Of a DNA stretch of 64,000 bases, positions 41,015 to 49,195 are shown one piece after another (position 1 is the stretch's first letter; every line of letters starts with the position of its first letter). Position numbers and translations under genes: made by a program. The DNA is from Hyphomicrobiales bacterium (GTDB lineage: Bacteria; Pseudomonadota; Alphaproteobacteria; Rhizobiales; Rhizobiaceae). Below the pieces are notes generated by a model that worked only from the letters and a program-made list of their open reading frames with translations, made no database searches and had not been told where the DNA came from. Where the stretch lies: contig UCGV01000012.1 in the NCBI GenBank assembly GCA_900471925.1, positions 124,001 through 188,000 on the forward strand. The letters run 5' to 3'.

Positions 41015-41410
41015 ATGTCATCTCATGAACTCAAGACTGTCATCGCCGCTGCCGATCGCGCCATCATGGCCGAAGATTTCGATGCGCTGATGGATTTCTA
41101 CGACGAACAGGCGACGCTCGTCATCCGGCCGGGACTGGAGGTCTCGGGCAAGGAGAAGATCGCCAAGGCCTTCGTGGCGATTACCGATTATTTCAATCAC
41201 TCGCTGAAGATCACGCAGGACAGAATGACGGTCATCGAGGGCGGCGACACGGCGCTTGTTCTTGCCGAGGCAGTGCTGGAGACGACTGGGACAGATGGCG
41301 TCGTGACCACGATCACCCGGCGGGCGACCTATGTGTTCCGGAGGCTAGGCGATAGATGGCTTTGCGTGGTCGATAATTCCTACGGGACTGATCTCCTGGA
41401 TGAGGTTTAA
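41015..41410 (+). CDS. NTF2-like / DUF4440-type small protein
   Basis: This 131-residue protein has the cone-shaped NTF2-like fold pattern: an N-terminal helix VIAAADRAIMAEDFDALMDF, YDEQATLVIRPG, a GKEKIAKAF helix and sheet strands ending VFRRLGDRWLCVVDNSYG. Members act as small enzymes or ligand binders; nothing specifies a substrate here. ACAGGAGAC provides the ribosome-binding site. Its last codons overlap the 3' end of the convergent MarR gene by 4 bp. Confidence 0.82.
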   Translation: MSSHELKTVIAAADRAIMAEDFDALMDFYDEQATLVIRPGLEVSGKEKIAKAFVAITDYFNHSLKITQDRMTVIEGGDTALVLAEAVLETTGTDGVVTTITRRATYVFRRLGDRWLCVVDNSYGTDLLDEV

Positions 41411-41874
41411 TCCTCGTCCCGCAAATCCTGCAGCAGCACGCCGATGATGCGCTCCATCGAGTCGGCGGTTGCCATGCATTGCTCGATCGGTTCGGCCGAG
41501 AGCGTGCGCTCGATGAGGCCGGTCTGGATCACCATGGCCTGTTCGGTGAGCTTGCGGCCCTCTGGCGTCAGGTGCAGGCGCAGCACGCGCTTGTCGCGCT
41601 CGTCGTCGCGGCGTACGAGCAGGCCGCGCTTTTCCATCTGCGGCAGAAGCATGCTCATGTTGGAGCGGCCGACCAGCAGCTTGCGGGCCAGTTCCTGCTG
41701 CGAGATGCCTTCGAAGCGGTAGAGATTGACGAGAATATCGAGATGCGGCGGCTTGATATCGAGATCGGCGAGCGAGCGGGTGAGCGATTGCTGCATGAGC
41801 TGGCAGGCGCGCGCCACCGCGATCCAGCTGCGAAAACGCGGATGATCCCAGGGGAGGGATTGATTTTTGTTCAT
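41407..41874 (-). CDS. MarR-family transcriptional regulator
   Basis: This 155-residue winged-helix regulator has the MarR pattern: DIKPPHLDILVNLYRFEGIS, the recognition helix region QELARKLLVGRSNMSMLLPQ, and the wing RRDDERDKRVLRLHLTPEGR. It probably represses the divergent alpha/beta hydrolase gene, whose start lies 45 bp away, through the palindrome at 41888-41903, until a small ligand binds. Confidence 0.92.
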   Translation of the reverse strand: MNKNQSLPWDHPRFRSWIAVARACQLMQQSLTRSLADLDIKPPHLDILVNLYRFEGISQQELARKLLVGRSNMSMLLPQMEKRGLLVRRDDERDKRVLRLHLTPEGRKLTEQAMVIQTGLIERTLSAEPIEQCMATADSMERIIGVLLQDLRDED

Positions 41875-41887
41875 CGTTGTACTTTAT

Positions 41888-41903
41888 TGTTCAGTGTTGA
41901 ACA
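41888..41903. promoter_or_regulatory. Candidate MarR operator
   Basis: TGTTCA-gtgt-TGAACA is a perfect inverted repeat with 6-bp arms in the 45-bp gap between marR and the hydrolase gene. The position suits control of both divergent promoters. Confidence 0.55.
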
Positions 41904-41919
41904 TCATCGGAATCCCATC

Positions 41920-42870
41920 ATGGCAAAATTTGCGCTTGAGGTCACCCGCCTCGCATTTTCGCTCATGCAGGCGGTTTCGCCGCGCCTGGCCGGCGAGGCG
42001 GCCTTCCGCCTGTTCTGCCGAACGCCCTCTGCAAAGCCGAAAGGCGAGAAGGCGAAAGCGGCCCATGCTGCGGGGCTTGCGAAGCTTGCCGGAGCCGAGC
42101 GCTTCGTGTTGTCGGCCGAAGGCCGCCGGGCGCATGCCTACCGGCTGAATGGCGGGGCGCTCGGGCGGCGCAAGCGCTATCTCGTCACGCATGGCTGGGG
42201 TTCCGGCATGGCCTATATGGCCGATCTCGTTGCGATGCTGGCGGAGACGGGTGCCGAGGTGATCGCGCTCGATTTTCCGGGCCATGGGCTCTCGGGCGGG
42301 CGCTTCCTGCATATGGCGCTGGCGGTCAACGCGATTGCGGCGGCGGAGGAACGTTTCGGCCGCTTCGATGCCGTTATCGGCCATTCCTTTGGTGGCGCGG
42401 CGCTGATGGTGTCGTCGCTCTCCATCCTTCCCGGCGTGAAGCCGGTTACGGCCGAGCGGCTGGTGCTGATCGGCTCACCCAGCGAAATGCAATGGCTGTC
42501 TACCGATTTCGGCCGGATGCTGCGGCTGAAGCCATCAGCGCAGGCGGCACTCGAAGATGTCGTGCAGCGTATCACCGGCCGGAGACTTGAGGATTTCGAC
42601 GCCGGCAGGAAGGCCGGAAGCATCCGCAAGCCGGTACTCGTCATCCATGCCGAGGACGACAAGGAAGTGAGTGCGGCCCATGCGCGGCGCTATGCTGCTT
42701 CCGGCGGGCAGGTGCGGCTTTCCTGGGCGAATGGTTTCGGCCACCGGCGCATCATGTCGGCCGGGCCGGTGCTCAGTGAAGTGGCTGCCTTTCTGGCCGA
42801 GGAAGAAATCGGCAAGGATGCCGTCATCATTCCACCAGCGGCGCTTCCGGCGCGGCGCGCATCCGTGTAG
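41920..42870 (+). CDS. Alpha/beta hydrolase
   Basis: The 316-residue protein has the alpha/beta-hydrolase triad regions: LVTHGWGSG (oxyanion), VIGHSFGGAAL (nucleophile serine elbow), VIHAEDDKEV (acid) and NGFGHRRIM (histidine). The first 60 residues are helical, with LAFSLMQAVSPRLAGEAAFR. The frame is open far upstream (to 41479), but that part overlaps marR in antisense; ATG 41920 is the natural start. It is likely controlled by the divergent MarR protein and may detoxify an ester-like inducer. The PPOx-like gene follows 48 bp downstream. Confidence 0.87.
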   Translation: MAKFALEVTRLAFSLMQAVSPRLAGEAAFRLFCRTPSAKPKGEKAKAAHAAGLAKLAGAERFVLSAEGRRAHAYRLNGGALGRRKRYLVTHGWGSGMAYMADLVAMLAETGAEVIALDFPGHGLSGGRFLHMALAVNAIAAAEERFGRFDAVIGHSFGGAALMVSSLSILPGVKPVTAERLVLIGSPSEMQWLSTDFGRMLRLKPSAQAALEDVVQRITGRRLEDFDAGRKAGSIRKPVLVIHAEDDKEVSAAHARRYAASGGQVRLSWANGFGHRRIMSAGPVLSEVAAFLAEEEIGKDAVIIPPAALPARRASV

Positions 42871-42918
42871 CGTCCGGCCGGTCGCAGGTCAGGCGGCTGG
42901 TATCATGGCGGGACACAG

Positions 42919-43530
42919 ATGAAGATCATCAGCACGATCGAAGAGCTCAACGAAATCTATGGCGCCGGCCTGTCGCAGGCCGCTGTCGACAAGGTGACGA
43001 AAGCGCTGACGCCGCTCTATCGCGGCATGATTGAAATCTCGCCCTTCATGGCGCTCGCAACCGTCGGCCCGGAAGGGCTGGACTGCTCGCCGCGCGGCGA
43101 TCTCGGCGGCGTGGTGCGCATCATCGACGACACGACCCTGCACATGCCCGACTGGCGCGGCAATAACCGCGTCGATTCCCTTTCCAACATCGTGCGCGAC
43201 CCGCGCCTGTCGCTGATGTTCCTCATCCCCGGCTCGAATACGGTGATGCGCATCAACGGGCGCGGCGTGGTCTCCAATGACGAGGCGCTGCTTGCAAGCT
43301 TCGAGATGGAAGGCAAGCATCCGCGCACGGTGGTGGTGATCGAGATCGTCGAGGTCTATTTCCAGTGCGCACGCGCGGTGATGCGGGCGGAACTGTGGAA
43401 TGCCGAGCGCTTCGTCGATCCGGCGAACCTGCCGACGCCGGGCCAAATGCTGAAGGATGCGGTGGGCGATTTCGACCACGAGACCTATGATCGGGAATGG
43501 CCCATCAGGGCTGCCAAGACGATGTGGTGA
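42919..43530 (+). CDS. Pyridoxamine 5'-phosphate oxidase-like flavin-binding protein
   Basis: This 203-residue protein has the PNPOx-like split-barrel pattern: SPFMALATVGPEGLDCSPRG, then VVRIIDDTTLHMPDWRGNNR, DSLSNIVRDPRLSLMFLIPG, and a C-terminal HPRTVVVIEIVEVYFQCARA. It resembles the MSMEG_1061-type subgroup, which probably binds FMN or F420 and reduces small molecules. It is not PdxH itself. It follows the hydrolase in what may be a MarR-controlled operon. Its 3' end converges with the ROK gene. Confidence 0.85.
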   Translation: MKIISTIEELNEIYGAGLSQAAVDKVTKALTPLYRGMIEISPFMALATVGPEGLDCSPRGDLGGVVRIIDDTTLHMPDWRGNNRVDSLSNIVRDPRLSLMFLIPGSNTVMRINGRGVVSNDEALLASFEMEGKHPRTVVVIEIVEVYFQCARAVMRAELWNAERFVDPANLPTPGQMLKDAVGDFDHETYDREWPIRAAKTMW

Positions 43531-43546
43531 GGTTCCGTACCGTCCC

Positions 43547-44701
43547 TCAATAAAACGTCGATTTGAACGGCACGATCGCAGAGCCCATCGCGGCGGCGTC
43601 GCCTGAAATATCCGACACGATAAGCTTGGGGTACGGACGCTGGACACCATAGCGGGGGCGGCCGAAAAGTTCGGTGCGTTCGCTCAGCATCTGTGCGAGC
43701 GCCGGCGGCACCTGGCCGCCGAAGACGACGGCTTGCGGGTCGTAGATCGCCCATATGGCGTTGAACAGGCGGTTATAGGCGGGCGTGATCTCCTCGACCC
43801 ATTCCACGACACCCGGCCATTTCGGGTCAAAATGCTTGCGCAGGTATGGGATCGAGGGCACATCGACATTGTTGCGCTTCAGCGTCTCCAGGAGCAACTG
43901 CAGGGCAGGGCGACGGGTGGTCTCCTCATCGTCATACATGGTCGAGAACTCGCCGGCGTTGCCATTGCCGCCGGCCAGAAGTTCGCCGTCGTTGATCAGG
44001 CCGCCGCCGAAGCCGTAGTTGAAGCTGAGATAGGCGAAATGCTTGATGAAGCGGCCGACGCCGAACATTGCCTCGGCGACCGCGCCGGCGCTGCCGCCGT
44101 TCAGCAGCCAGACGGGCTTCCTGAAAATATCTGTCAGAAGCGGCCCGAGCTCAATCAGCGACCATTCATGCAGCGGGATCGAGGCGTTGTATTTGGTGCC
44201 GGAGATCAGGGCGCCGGCAATGCCGAAGCCGATCCCGAAGAAGGCTTCGTCATCAAGGCCGTTCGCCTGCTGTAGTTCGACGATGCGCGCGCTCACGCGC
44301 TCCAGCGCCTGATGCATGCCAAGCTCGATGAGCGAGATGCTGCTTTCGCCGAGCACATTGCCCGAGAGATCCACGAGGCAGATATCGACCACATCGGAAT
44401 TGACCGAGAGGCCGACCGAATAGGCATGAAGCCCGTTCAGCCGCAGCATCGGGCTCGGCTGGCCGCGGCCAAGACCGGGCTTCGGTCCGCCGAGCGCGAC
44501 GATGCCGCGCTCCACGAGCTGGTCGATGATGCGGTGGACCGACTGCTGCGTCAGATCGGTGTGGCTGGTGATCTCCGATCGCGACAGGCCGGGATTGCGC
44601 CAGATCAGTTTCAGGAGGCTGCGCTCATTCGGGGAGACGACGATGTCTTCGCCCGGACGCCGGAAGCGGGAAGCGATCAACGGTTCGGGAGAATAGGGCA
44701 T
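43547..44701 (-). CDS. ROK-family transcriptional regulator
   Basis: The 384-residue protein has an N-terminal winged helix (SPNERSLLKLIWRNPGLSRS, EITSHTDLTQQSVHRIIDQL) and a ROK domain (GIGFGIAGALISGTKYNASI, FAYLSFNYGFGGGLINDGEL, GNGNAGEFS). The usual ROK zinc motif and the kinase phosphate motif are not evident, so it is a ligand-sensing repressor rather than a sugar kinase. It is divergent from the ugp-like transporter and phosphodiesterase genes and probably controls them. ATG 44701 is preferred over GTG 44704 since GAGG lies 6 nt upstream. Confidence 0.88.
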   Translation of the reverse strand: MPYSPEPLIASRFRRPGEDIVVSPNERSLLKLIWRNPGLSRSEITSHTDLTQQSVHRIIDQLVERGIVALGGPKPGLGRGQPSPMLRLNGLHAYSVGLSVNSDVVDICLVDLSGNVLGESSISLIELGMHQALERVSARIVELQQANGLDDEAFFGIGFGIAGALISGTKYNASIPLHEWSLIELGPLLTDIFRKPVWLLNGGSAGAVAEAMFGVGRFIKHFAYLSFNYGFGGGLINDGELLAGGNGNAGEFSTMYDDEETTRRPALQLLLETLKRNNVDVPSIPYLRKHFDPKWPGVVEWVEEITPAYNRLFNAIWAIYDPQAVVFGGQVPPALAQMLSERTELFGRPRYGVQRPYPKLIVSDISGDAAAMGSAIVPFKSTFY

Positions 44702-44716
44702 CACGCACCTCGAATA

Positions 44717-44733
44717 TACTACAAAAGTGTAAA
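44717..44733. promoter_or_regulatory. Candidate ROK operator half-site near the regulator start
   Basis: TACTACAAAAGTGTAAA lies 16 bp upstream of the ROK start. Its complement reads TTTACACTTTTGTAGTA and shares the TTTACAC core with the palindrome at 44811-44833. Confidence 0.45.
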
Positions 44734-44810
44734 TGCAACATGGGTGGCAACCGCTGGTGCCTAGATACCGGGCTCCGCGTGACTGAGCAAGCCAAATCTC
44801 GTCATGTAAT

Positions 44811-44833
44811 TTTTACACATAAAGTGTATTAAA
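44811..44833. promoter_or_regulatory. Candidate ROK operator upstream of the transporter operon
   Basis: TTTTACAC-ataa-AGTGTATTAAA contains perfect TACAC/GTGTA arms and imperfect A/T flanks. It lies 60 bp upstream of the binding-protein start, where a repressor would block the transporter promoter. Confidence 0.5.
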
Positions 44834-44892
44834 CCGACCGTTCACGATCCGGGCACCGATCCGGCGGGTCTCATATTTCAGGCGAGGGTATT

Positions 44893-46204
44893 ATGAAAGT
44901 TTCCATTCTGGTGGCTGCTGCCGCCCTGATGACGGCTGCGTGTTCTTCTGCGCAGGCTGCCAATTTCGAATTCTGGTATGGCAATACAGGAAGCGTCGAG
45001 AAGGCGATCCTGGCACAATGCGATGCCTTCAACGCATCGCAGACCGAAAACCATGTGACCTGCGTCGGGCAGGGCAGCTATGAAGTGTCCATGCAGAAGG
45101 CGATTGCCGCCTACCGCTCCAACAAGCATCCGGTGCTGATCCAGTTCTTCGATGCCGGCACGCTCGATCTGCTTCTGTCGGATGCCGTCGTTCCGGTGCA
45201 GGACGTGCTGCCTGACGTCGATTGGAACAACTACATCAAGGGCGCGCGCTCCTATTACGAAACGTCTGGCGGCAAGCTCTACTCCCAGCCCTACAATTCC
45301 TCGACGCTGCTCTTCTACGTCAACAAGACCGAGCTAGCGAAAGCCGGCGTCACCGAGATGCCGAAGACCTGGGAAGACATTGTCGAAGCAGCCCGCAAGC
45401 TGAAGGCTGCCGGCAACGAGTGCCCCTATGTCACCAATGGCGAGCCCTGGTCGATGTTCGAGCAGTTCTCCGCCCGTCACGGGTTGCCGATCGCATCCAA
45501 GCATAATGGCTATGACGGCCTCGATGCCGAATATGTCTTCAACACCACGTTCTTTGCCAAGCATCTGCAGAACCTGATCGACTGGCGCAAGGAAGGTCTC
45601 GTGAAGATCGCCAGCGACACCAAGGCCGGCAATTACACCGCCGCCTTCAATTCCGGCGAATGCGCCATGATGGAAAATTCCTCCGGCTCCTACACGGACT
45701 CGTCCAAGGCATTCGCCGGCAAGTACGAACTCGAAGTCGGCCTGACGCCGATGTACAAGAGGCTACGAGCGTCACAACACCTTCGTCGGCGGTGCGTCCA
45801 TCTACATCATGAAGGGCCATGAGCAGGCCGAGATCGACGGCGCCAAGACCTTCCTCGACTTCCTGCGCAAGCCGGAACAGCAGATGTTCATGACGGCTTC
45901 GACCGGCTACGTGCCCGTCACCAATGATGTGCTCGACGTGATCGCCAAGAGCCCTGATGCCGGCTCCACCAAATATGCGACGGCGGGCGTCGGCATCGAA
46001 TCCATGAACGAGCCTGGAACGCCTGATACGCGCGGCATTCGCCTCGGCTTCTACGTGCAGTTCCGCTCGATCCTGATGGAAGAAACGCAGAAAGCCTTTG
46101 CCGGCACGCAGACCGCGCAACTGGCACTCGACAGCGCCAAGAAGCGTGGCGACGAGCTGCTGCGCCGCTTCGAGCAGACGTACAAGACGGCAAAGCTGCC
46201 CTGA
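44893..46204 (+). pseudogene. ugpB: Frameshifted glycerol-3-phosphate-type ABC binding protein (ugpB-like)
   Basis: Two frames together encode a family-1 solute-binding protein of about 436 residues. Frame one (from ATG 44893) gives a signal peptide ending SSAQA, then NFEFWYGNTGSVEKAILAQC and KHPVLIQFFDAGTLDLLLSD, as in UgpB. After PMYK at 45751-45759 one extra base (A at 45760) shifts the frame; reading on from 45761 gives GYERHNTFVGGASIYIMKGH and a normal C-terminus ending YKTAKLP. The shifted frame instead ends at 45822. Either the gene is a recent pseudogene or this is a sequencing error; the rest of the operon is intact, which favours error or very recent loss. Confidence 0.85.
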
Positions 46205-46211
46205 TCCCTAT

Positions 46212-46243
46212 CCGGTGCGGCGCCCCCCCCGTCGCCGCACCGG
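46212..46243 (+). other. Intercistronic hairpin with a C8 loop
   Basis: CCGGTGCGGCG pairs perfectly over 11 bp with CGCCGCACCGG around a 10-nt loop containing eight consecutive C. It lies between the binding-protein and permease genes without a T tract, the usual place for an mRNA-stabilising hairpin that lets binding protein exceed permease. Confidence 0.7.
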
Positions 46244-46267
46244 CCCTTCACGAAATGGACATGCGTG

Positions 46268-47158
46268 ATGTCGTCGGAATCTTCGCTTTTCAGCCATCGC
46301 TGGCTGCCGCTTCTGCTGGCTGCCCCGTTGCTGCTTTTGATCCTCACCTTCTTCTATGCGCCGATCGTGCAGGCCTTTTACTGGTCGTTCTTCCTGGAAA
46401 GACCGTTCGGCGGCGGATCGGAATTCGTCGGCTGGGATAATTTCCGCCGGGTGCTCTCGGATCCGGAATTCTGGGATGCCGGCTGGCGTACTATGATCTT
46501 CATGGTCGTCGCCTCGTCGCTGGCGGTGCTACTGCCGCTGATCCTGGCTGTGGCGGCTGACCGGAAAATCCGCCTGTCCTATGCGGCACGCAACGTGCTG
46601 GTCTGGCCCAAGGGGGTCGCCGGCGCTTCTATCGGCGTCGTCTTCGCCTTCATCTTCAACCCGTTCGTCGGCATCCTGGCGCCGATCAACCACTATTTTC
46701 CGGGTGCCTGGGCGCCGGGGCTCGATGGTACCGATGCTTTCATCACGCTGATCGCGGCGCATGTCTGGGGCGGCATTCCCTTCAATTTCGTCATCCTGCT
46801 CGCCGGCCTGCAATCCATTCCGCGCACCATGTTTCAGGCGGCTGCCATGGATGGTGCCGGGCCTTGGCGGCGGATCTTCGATGTGCAGCTGCCGCTCATC
46901 ATGCCGCAGCTCTTCCTGACGCTGGTGCTGGAATTTACCGAAAGCGTCACCTCGGCCTTCGCGCTGATCGACACGATGACCAAGGGCGGCCCCGGCGGTT
47001 CCACCAATCTGCTCGTCTACAAGATCTATACCGATGGTTTCAGCGGTTACGATCTCTCGGGCGCCTCCACCCAGACAGCGATCCTGATGGTCTTCGTCGT
47101 CATCCTCACCGCCGCGCAGTTCCTGCTTCTCGGCCGCAGCGTCAATTACGAACGGTAG
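46268..47158 (+). CDS. ugpA: Glycerol-3-phosphate-type ABC transporter permease (UgpA-like)
   Basis: This 296-residue inner-membrane permease has about six helices and the EAA loop QAAAMDGAGPWRRIFDVQLP, which docks on the ATPase. WLPLLLAAPLLLLILTFFYA opens TM1, and FVGWDNFRRVLSDPEFW is typical of carbohydrate/glycerol-phosphate (CUT1) permeases. It pairs with the following permease (9-bp gap). The start is ATG 46268 or GTG 46265; neither has a strong ribosome-binding site. The gene order matches ugpBAEC. Confidence 0.88.
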   Translation: MSSESSLFSHRWLPLLLAAPLLLLILTFFYAPIVQAFYWSFFLERPFGGGSEFVGWDNFRRVLSDPEFWDAGWRTMIFMVVASSLAVLLPLILAVAADRKIRLSYAARNVLVWPKGVAGASIGVVFAFIFNPFVGILAPINHYFPGAWAPGLDGTDAFITLIAAHVWGGIPFNFVILLAGLQSIPRTMFQAAAMDGAGPWRRIFDVQLPLIMPQLFLTLVLEFTESVTSAFALIDTMTKGGPGGSTNLLVYKIYTDGFSGYDLSGASTQTAILMVFVVILTAAQFLLLGRSVNYER

Positions 47159-47167
47159 GGGAGAGCC

Positions 47168-48085
47168 ATGATCGAAAACGCTCGCTCGCTCAATATCGCC
47201 GCCAGCATCATCCTTGCCATCGGCATCGTCTATATCATCGGGCCGCTCTACCTCACGCTCGCCAATGCCTCGCAGTCCTACGAGTTCCTGTTGCAGAACG
47301 GGCTTGCCTGGTATCCGAGCGACCAGTTCATCGCCAATGTCGGGCGCATCTTCACGGAGACGCGCATTCCGATCCAGATGGCAAACAGCATGCTGGTTGC
47401 GCTCTATGATGCCTTCTTCACCTGCGCGCTGTCGTTTCTCGCGGCCTATGCGCTCGTCTATTTCCGTATCCGCTGGGCAGGCGTCGCTTTCGCGCTGATC
47501 CTCGCGACCATCATGCTGCCGATCGATATCCGCGTCATCACCACCTATCAGGTAGCGGCCAATATCTTCTCGCCGCTGAACGGGCTGCTCGATCTCACCG
47601 GCATCAACACGCTGATCGAGAGCGCCTTCGGTGCGCCGGTTCATCTCGAACTCAGCGTGCTCGATACGCATTTCGGCCTCGTGGCGCCCTTGGTGGCACA
47701 CGGAACCGGCACCTTCCTGTTTCGCCAGTTCTTCCGCACGCTACCGTCAGATCTCTTCAAGGCGGCGCGCATGGATGGGGCAGGGCCGATCCGCTTCCTC
47801 TTCCATATCCTGTTGCCGATTTCGCGCAGCAGCTTTGCCGCCCTCTTCGTGCTGACCTTCCTCAGCGGCTGGACGCAATATCTCTGGCCGCTGGTGGCAG
47901 CCTCCAAGCCGGAAATGACCACGGCCATCGTCGGCCTGGCGCGGCTGGCGCCTGATACGGAAGGCCAGATTCCCGACTTTCCGATGATCATGGCCGGTGT
48001 CGTGGTCGTCTCGGTCATCCCCCTTGCGATGATCGCGCTCCTGCAGCGCTACCTCGTGCAGGGCCTTGTTCTTTCGGAGAAATGA
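47168..48085 (+). CDS. ugpE: Glycerol-3-phosphate-type ABC transporter permease (UgpE-like)
   Basis: This 305-residue permease completes the membrane heterodimer. Features include the N-terminal helix IAASIILAIGIVYIIGPLYL and an EAA loop read as KAARMDGAGPIRFLFHILLP. Between them is SAFGAPVHLELSVLDTHFGL, followed by VAPLVAHGTGTFLFRQFFRT, as in UgpE. GGGAGAG precedes the ATG. The stop codon is separated from the GTG of the ATPase gene by a single base, so translation is coupled. Confidence 0.88.
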   Translation: MIENARSLNIAASIILAIGIVYIIGPLYLTLANASQSYEFLLQNGLAWYPSDQFIANVGRIFTETRIPIQMANSMLVALYDAFFTCALSFLAAYALVYFRIRWAGVAFALILATIMLPIDIRVITTYQVAANIFSPLNGLLDLTGINTLIESAFGAPVHLELSVLDTHFGLVAPLVAHGTGTFLFRQFFRTLPSDLFKAARMDGAGPIRFLFHILLPISRSSFAALFVLTFLSGWTQYLWPLVAASKPEMTTAIVGLARLAPDTEGQIPDFPMIMAGVVVVSVIPLAMIALLQRYLVQGLVLSEK

Positions 48086-48086
48086 C

Positions 48087-49184
48087 GTGAACGCCATCGA
48101 TACCGCCATCCGCACTGCGGCCACCACCATCACGCTCTCGGGCGTCACCAAGGCCTATGATGCGAAATCCACCGTCATTCCGCCGCTCGATGTCGAATTG
48201 CGCGCCGATGAGTTCACCGTCGTTCTCGGGCCCTCCGGCTGCGGGAAATCCACGCTCCTGCAGATGATTGCCGGGCTTGAAGCCGTCAGCGGCGGCAAGA
48301 TCCTGTTCGGTAACCGCGAGGTTCAGGGGCTGGAGCCCAAGCAGCGCGGCTGCGCCATGGTCTTCCAGAATTATGCGCTCTATCCGCACATGACCGTCTT
48401 CGACAACATGGCCTACAGCCTGCGGGTCGCGGGCCTGCCGAAGGCCGAGCGCAAGGTGCGCGTCGGCGCGGTCGCCGAGATGCTTGGCCTGTCATCCTAT
48501 CTCGAGCGCAAGCCGGGCCAACTGTCCGGCGGCCAACGCCAGCGCGTCGCCATCGGTCGGGCGATCGTACGCGAGCCGGGTGTGCTGCTCTTCGACGAGC
48601 CTCTGTCCAATCTCGATGCACAGCTGCGCCATGACATGCGCATCGAGCTTGCCGACCTGCATCGGCGGATCGGAGCGACGACCGTTTTCGTCACCCACGA
48701 TCAGGTGGAGGCGATGACGCTTGCAGACCGCATCCTCATTCTCAACAAGGGCAGTGTCGAGCAGTTCGATACGCCGAAGGCGATCTATCATCGCCCGGCC
48801 TCTGTCTTCGTCGCCAAGTTCATCGGCGCGCCGCCGATGAATATCCTGCCGGTGACATCGGATGGTTCCGTGCTGCGGCTGGCGGACGGGCAGGCGGTTG
48901 CCGAATACCACCAGCCGGGCAGATTCCAGCTTGGCATTCGGCCCGAGGATATCGCCGTCAGTGCCGATGGCGCGGTCAAGGGCCGGCTCCGGCATTTCGA
49001 GGATCTCGGCTCGCATGCGGTGCTCGCCGTTGATCTCGCAGGTTCCTCCATCCGCATCGCCACACCCTTCGGCGCGGAGATCGACACCGCCGAAGACCTT
49101 TCCTTCACCTTTCCCCGATCCCGCCTGCACCTGTTCGACGGCGAAACAGGGCGCGCCATCGCGGATGCATTCGCCGACCATTGA
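48087..49184 (+). CDS. ugpC: ABC transporter ATPase (UgpC/MalK type)
   Basis: The 365-residue ATPase energises the transporter at the cytoplasmic membrane face. It has Walker A GPSGCGKST, the Q-loop in VFQNYALYPHMTVFDNMAYS, the signature LSGGQRQRVAIGRAI, Walker B VLLFDEPLSNLDAQLRHDMR and the H-loop VTHDQVEAMTLADRI. A C-terminal TOBE/OB regulatory domain (FQLGIRPEDIAV) is typical of MalK/UgpC. The start is GTG 48087 after GGAGAA; an upstream TTG at 48066 would overlap the permease and precede that site. Confidence 0.93.
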   Translation: MNAIDTAIRTAATTITLSGVTKAYDAKSTVIPPLDVELRADEFTVVLGPSGCGKSTLLQMIAGLEAVSGGKILFGNREVQGLEPKQRGCAMVFQNYALYPHMTVFDNMAYSLRVAGLPKAERKVRVGAVAEMLGLSSYLERKPGQLSGGQRQRVAIGRAIVREPGVLLFDEPLSNLDAQLRHDMRIELADLHRRIGATTVFVTHDQVEAMTLADRILILNKGSVEQFDTPKAIYHRPASVFVAKFIGAPPMNILPVTSDGSVLRLADGQAVAEYHQPGRFQLGIRPEDIAVSADGAVKGRLRHFEDLGSHAVLAVDLAGSSIRIATPFGAEIDTAEDLSFTFPRSRLHLFDGETGRAIADAFADH

Positions 49185-49195
49185 AAGACCACTCC

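Noticed and set aside
41479..41919. N-terminal extension of the alpha/beta hydrolase frame through marR
   Set aside because: It is antisense to a clear MarR gene and precedes the natural hydrolase start at ATG 41920.
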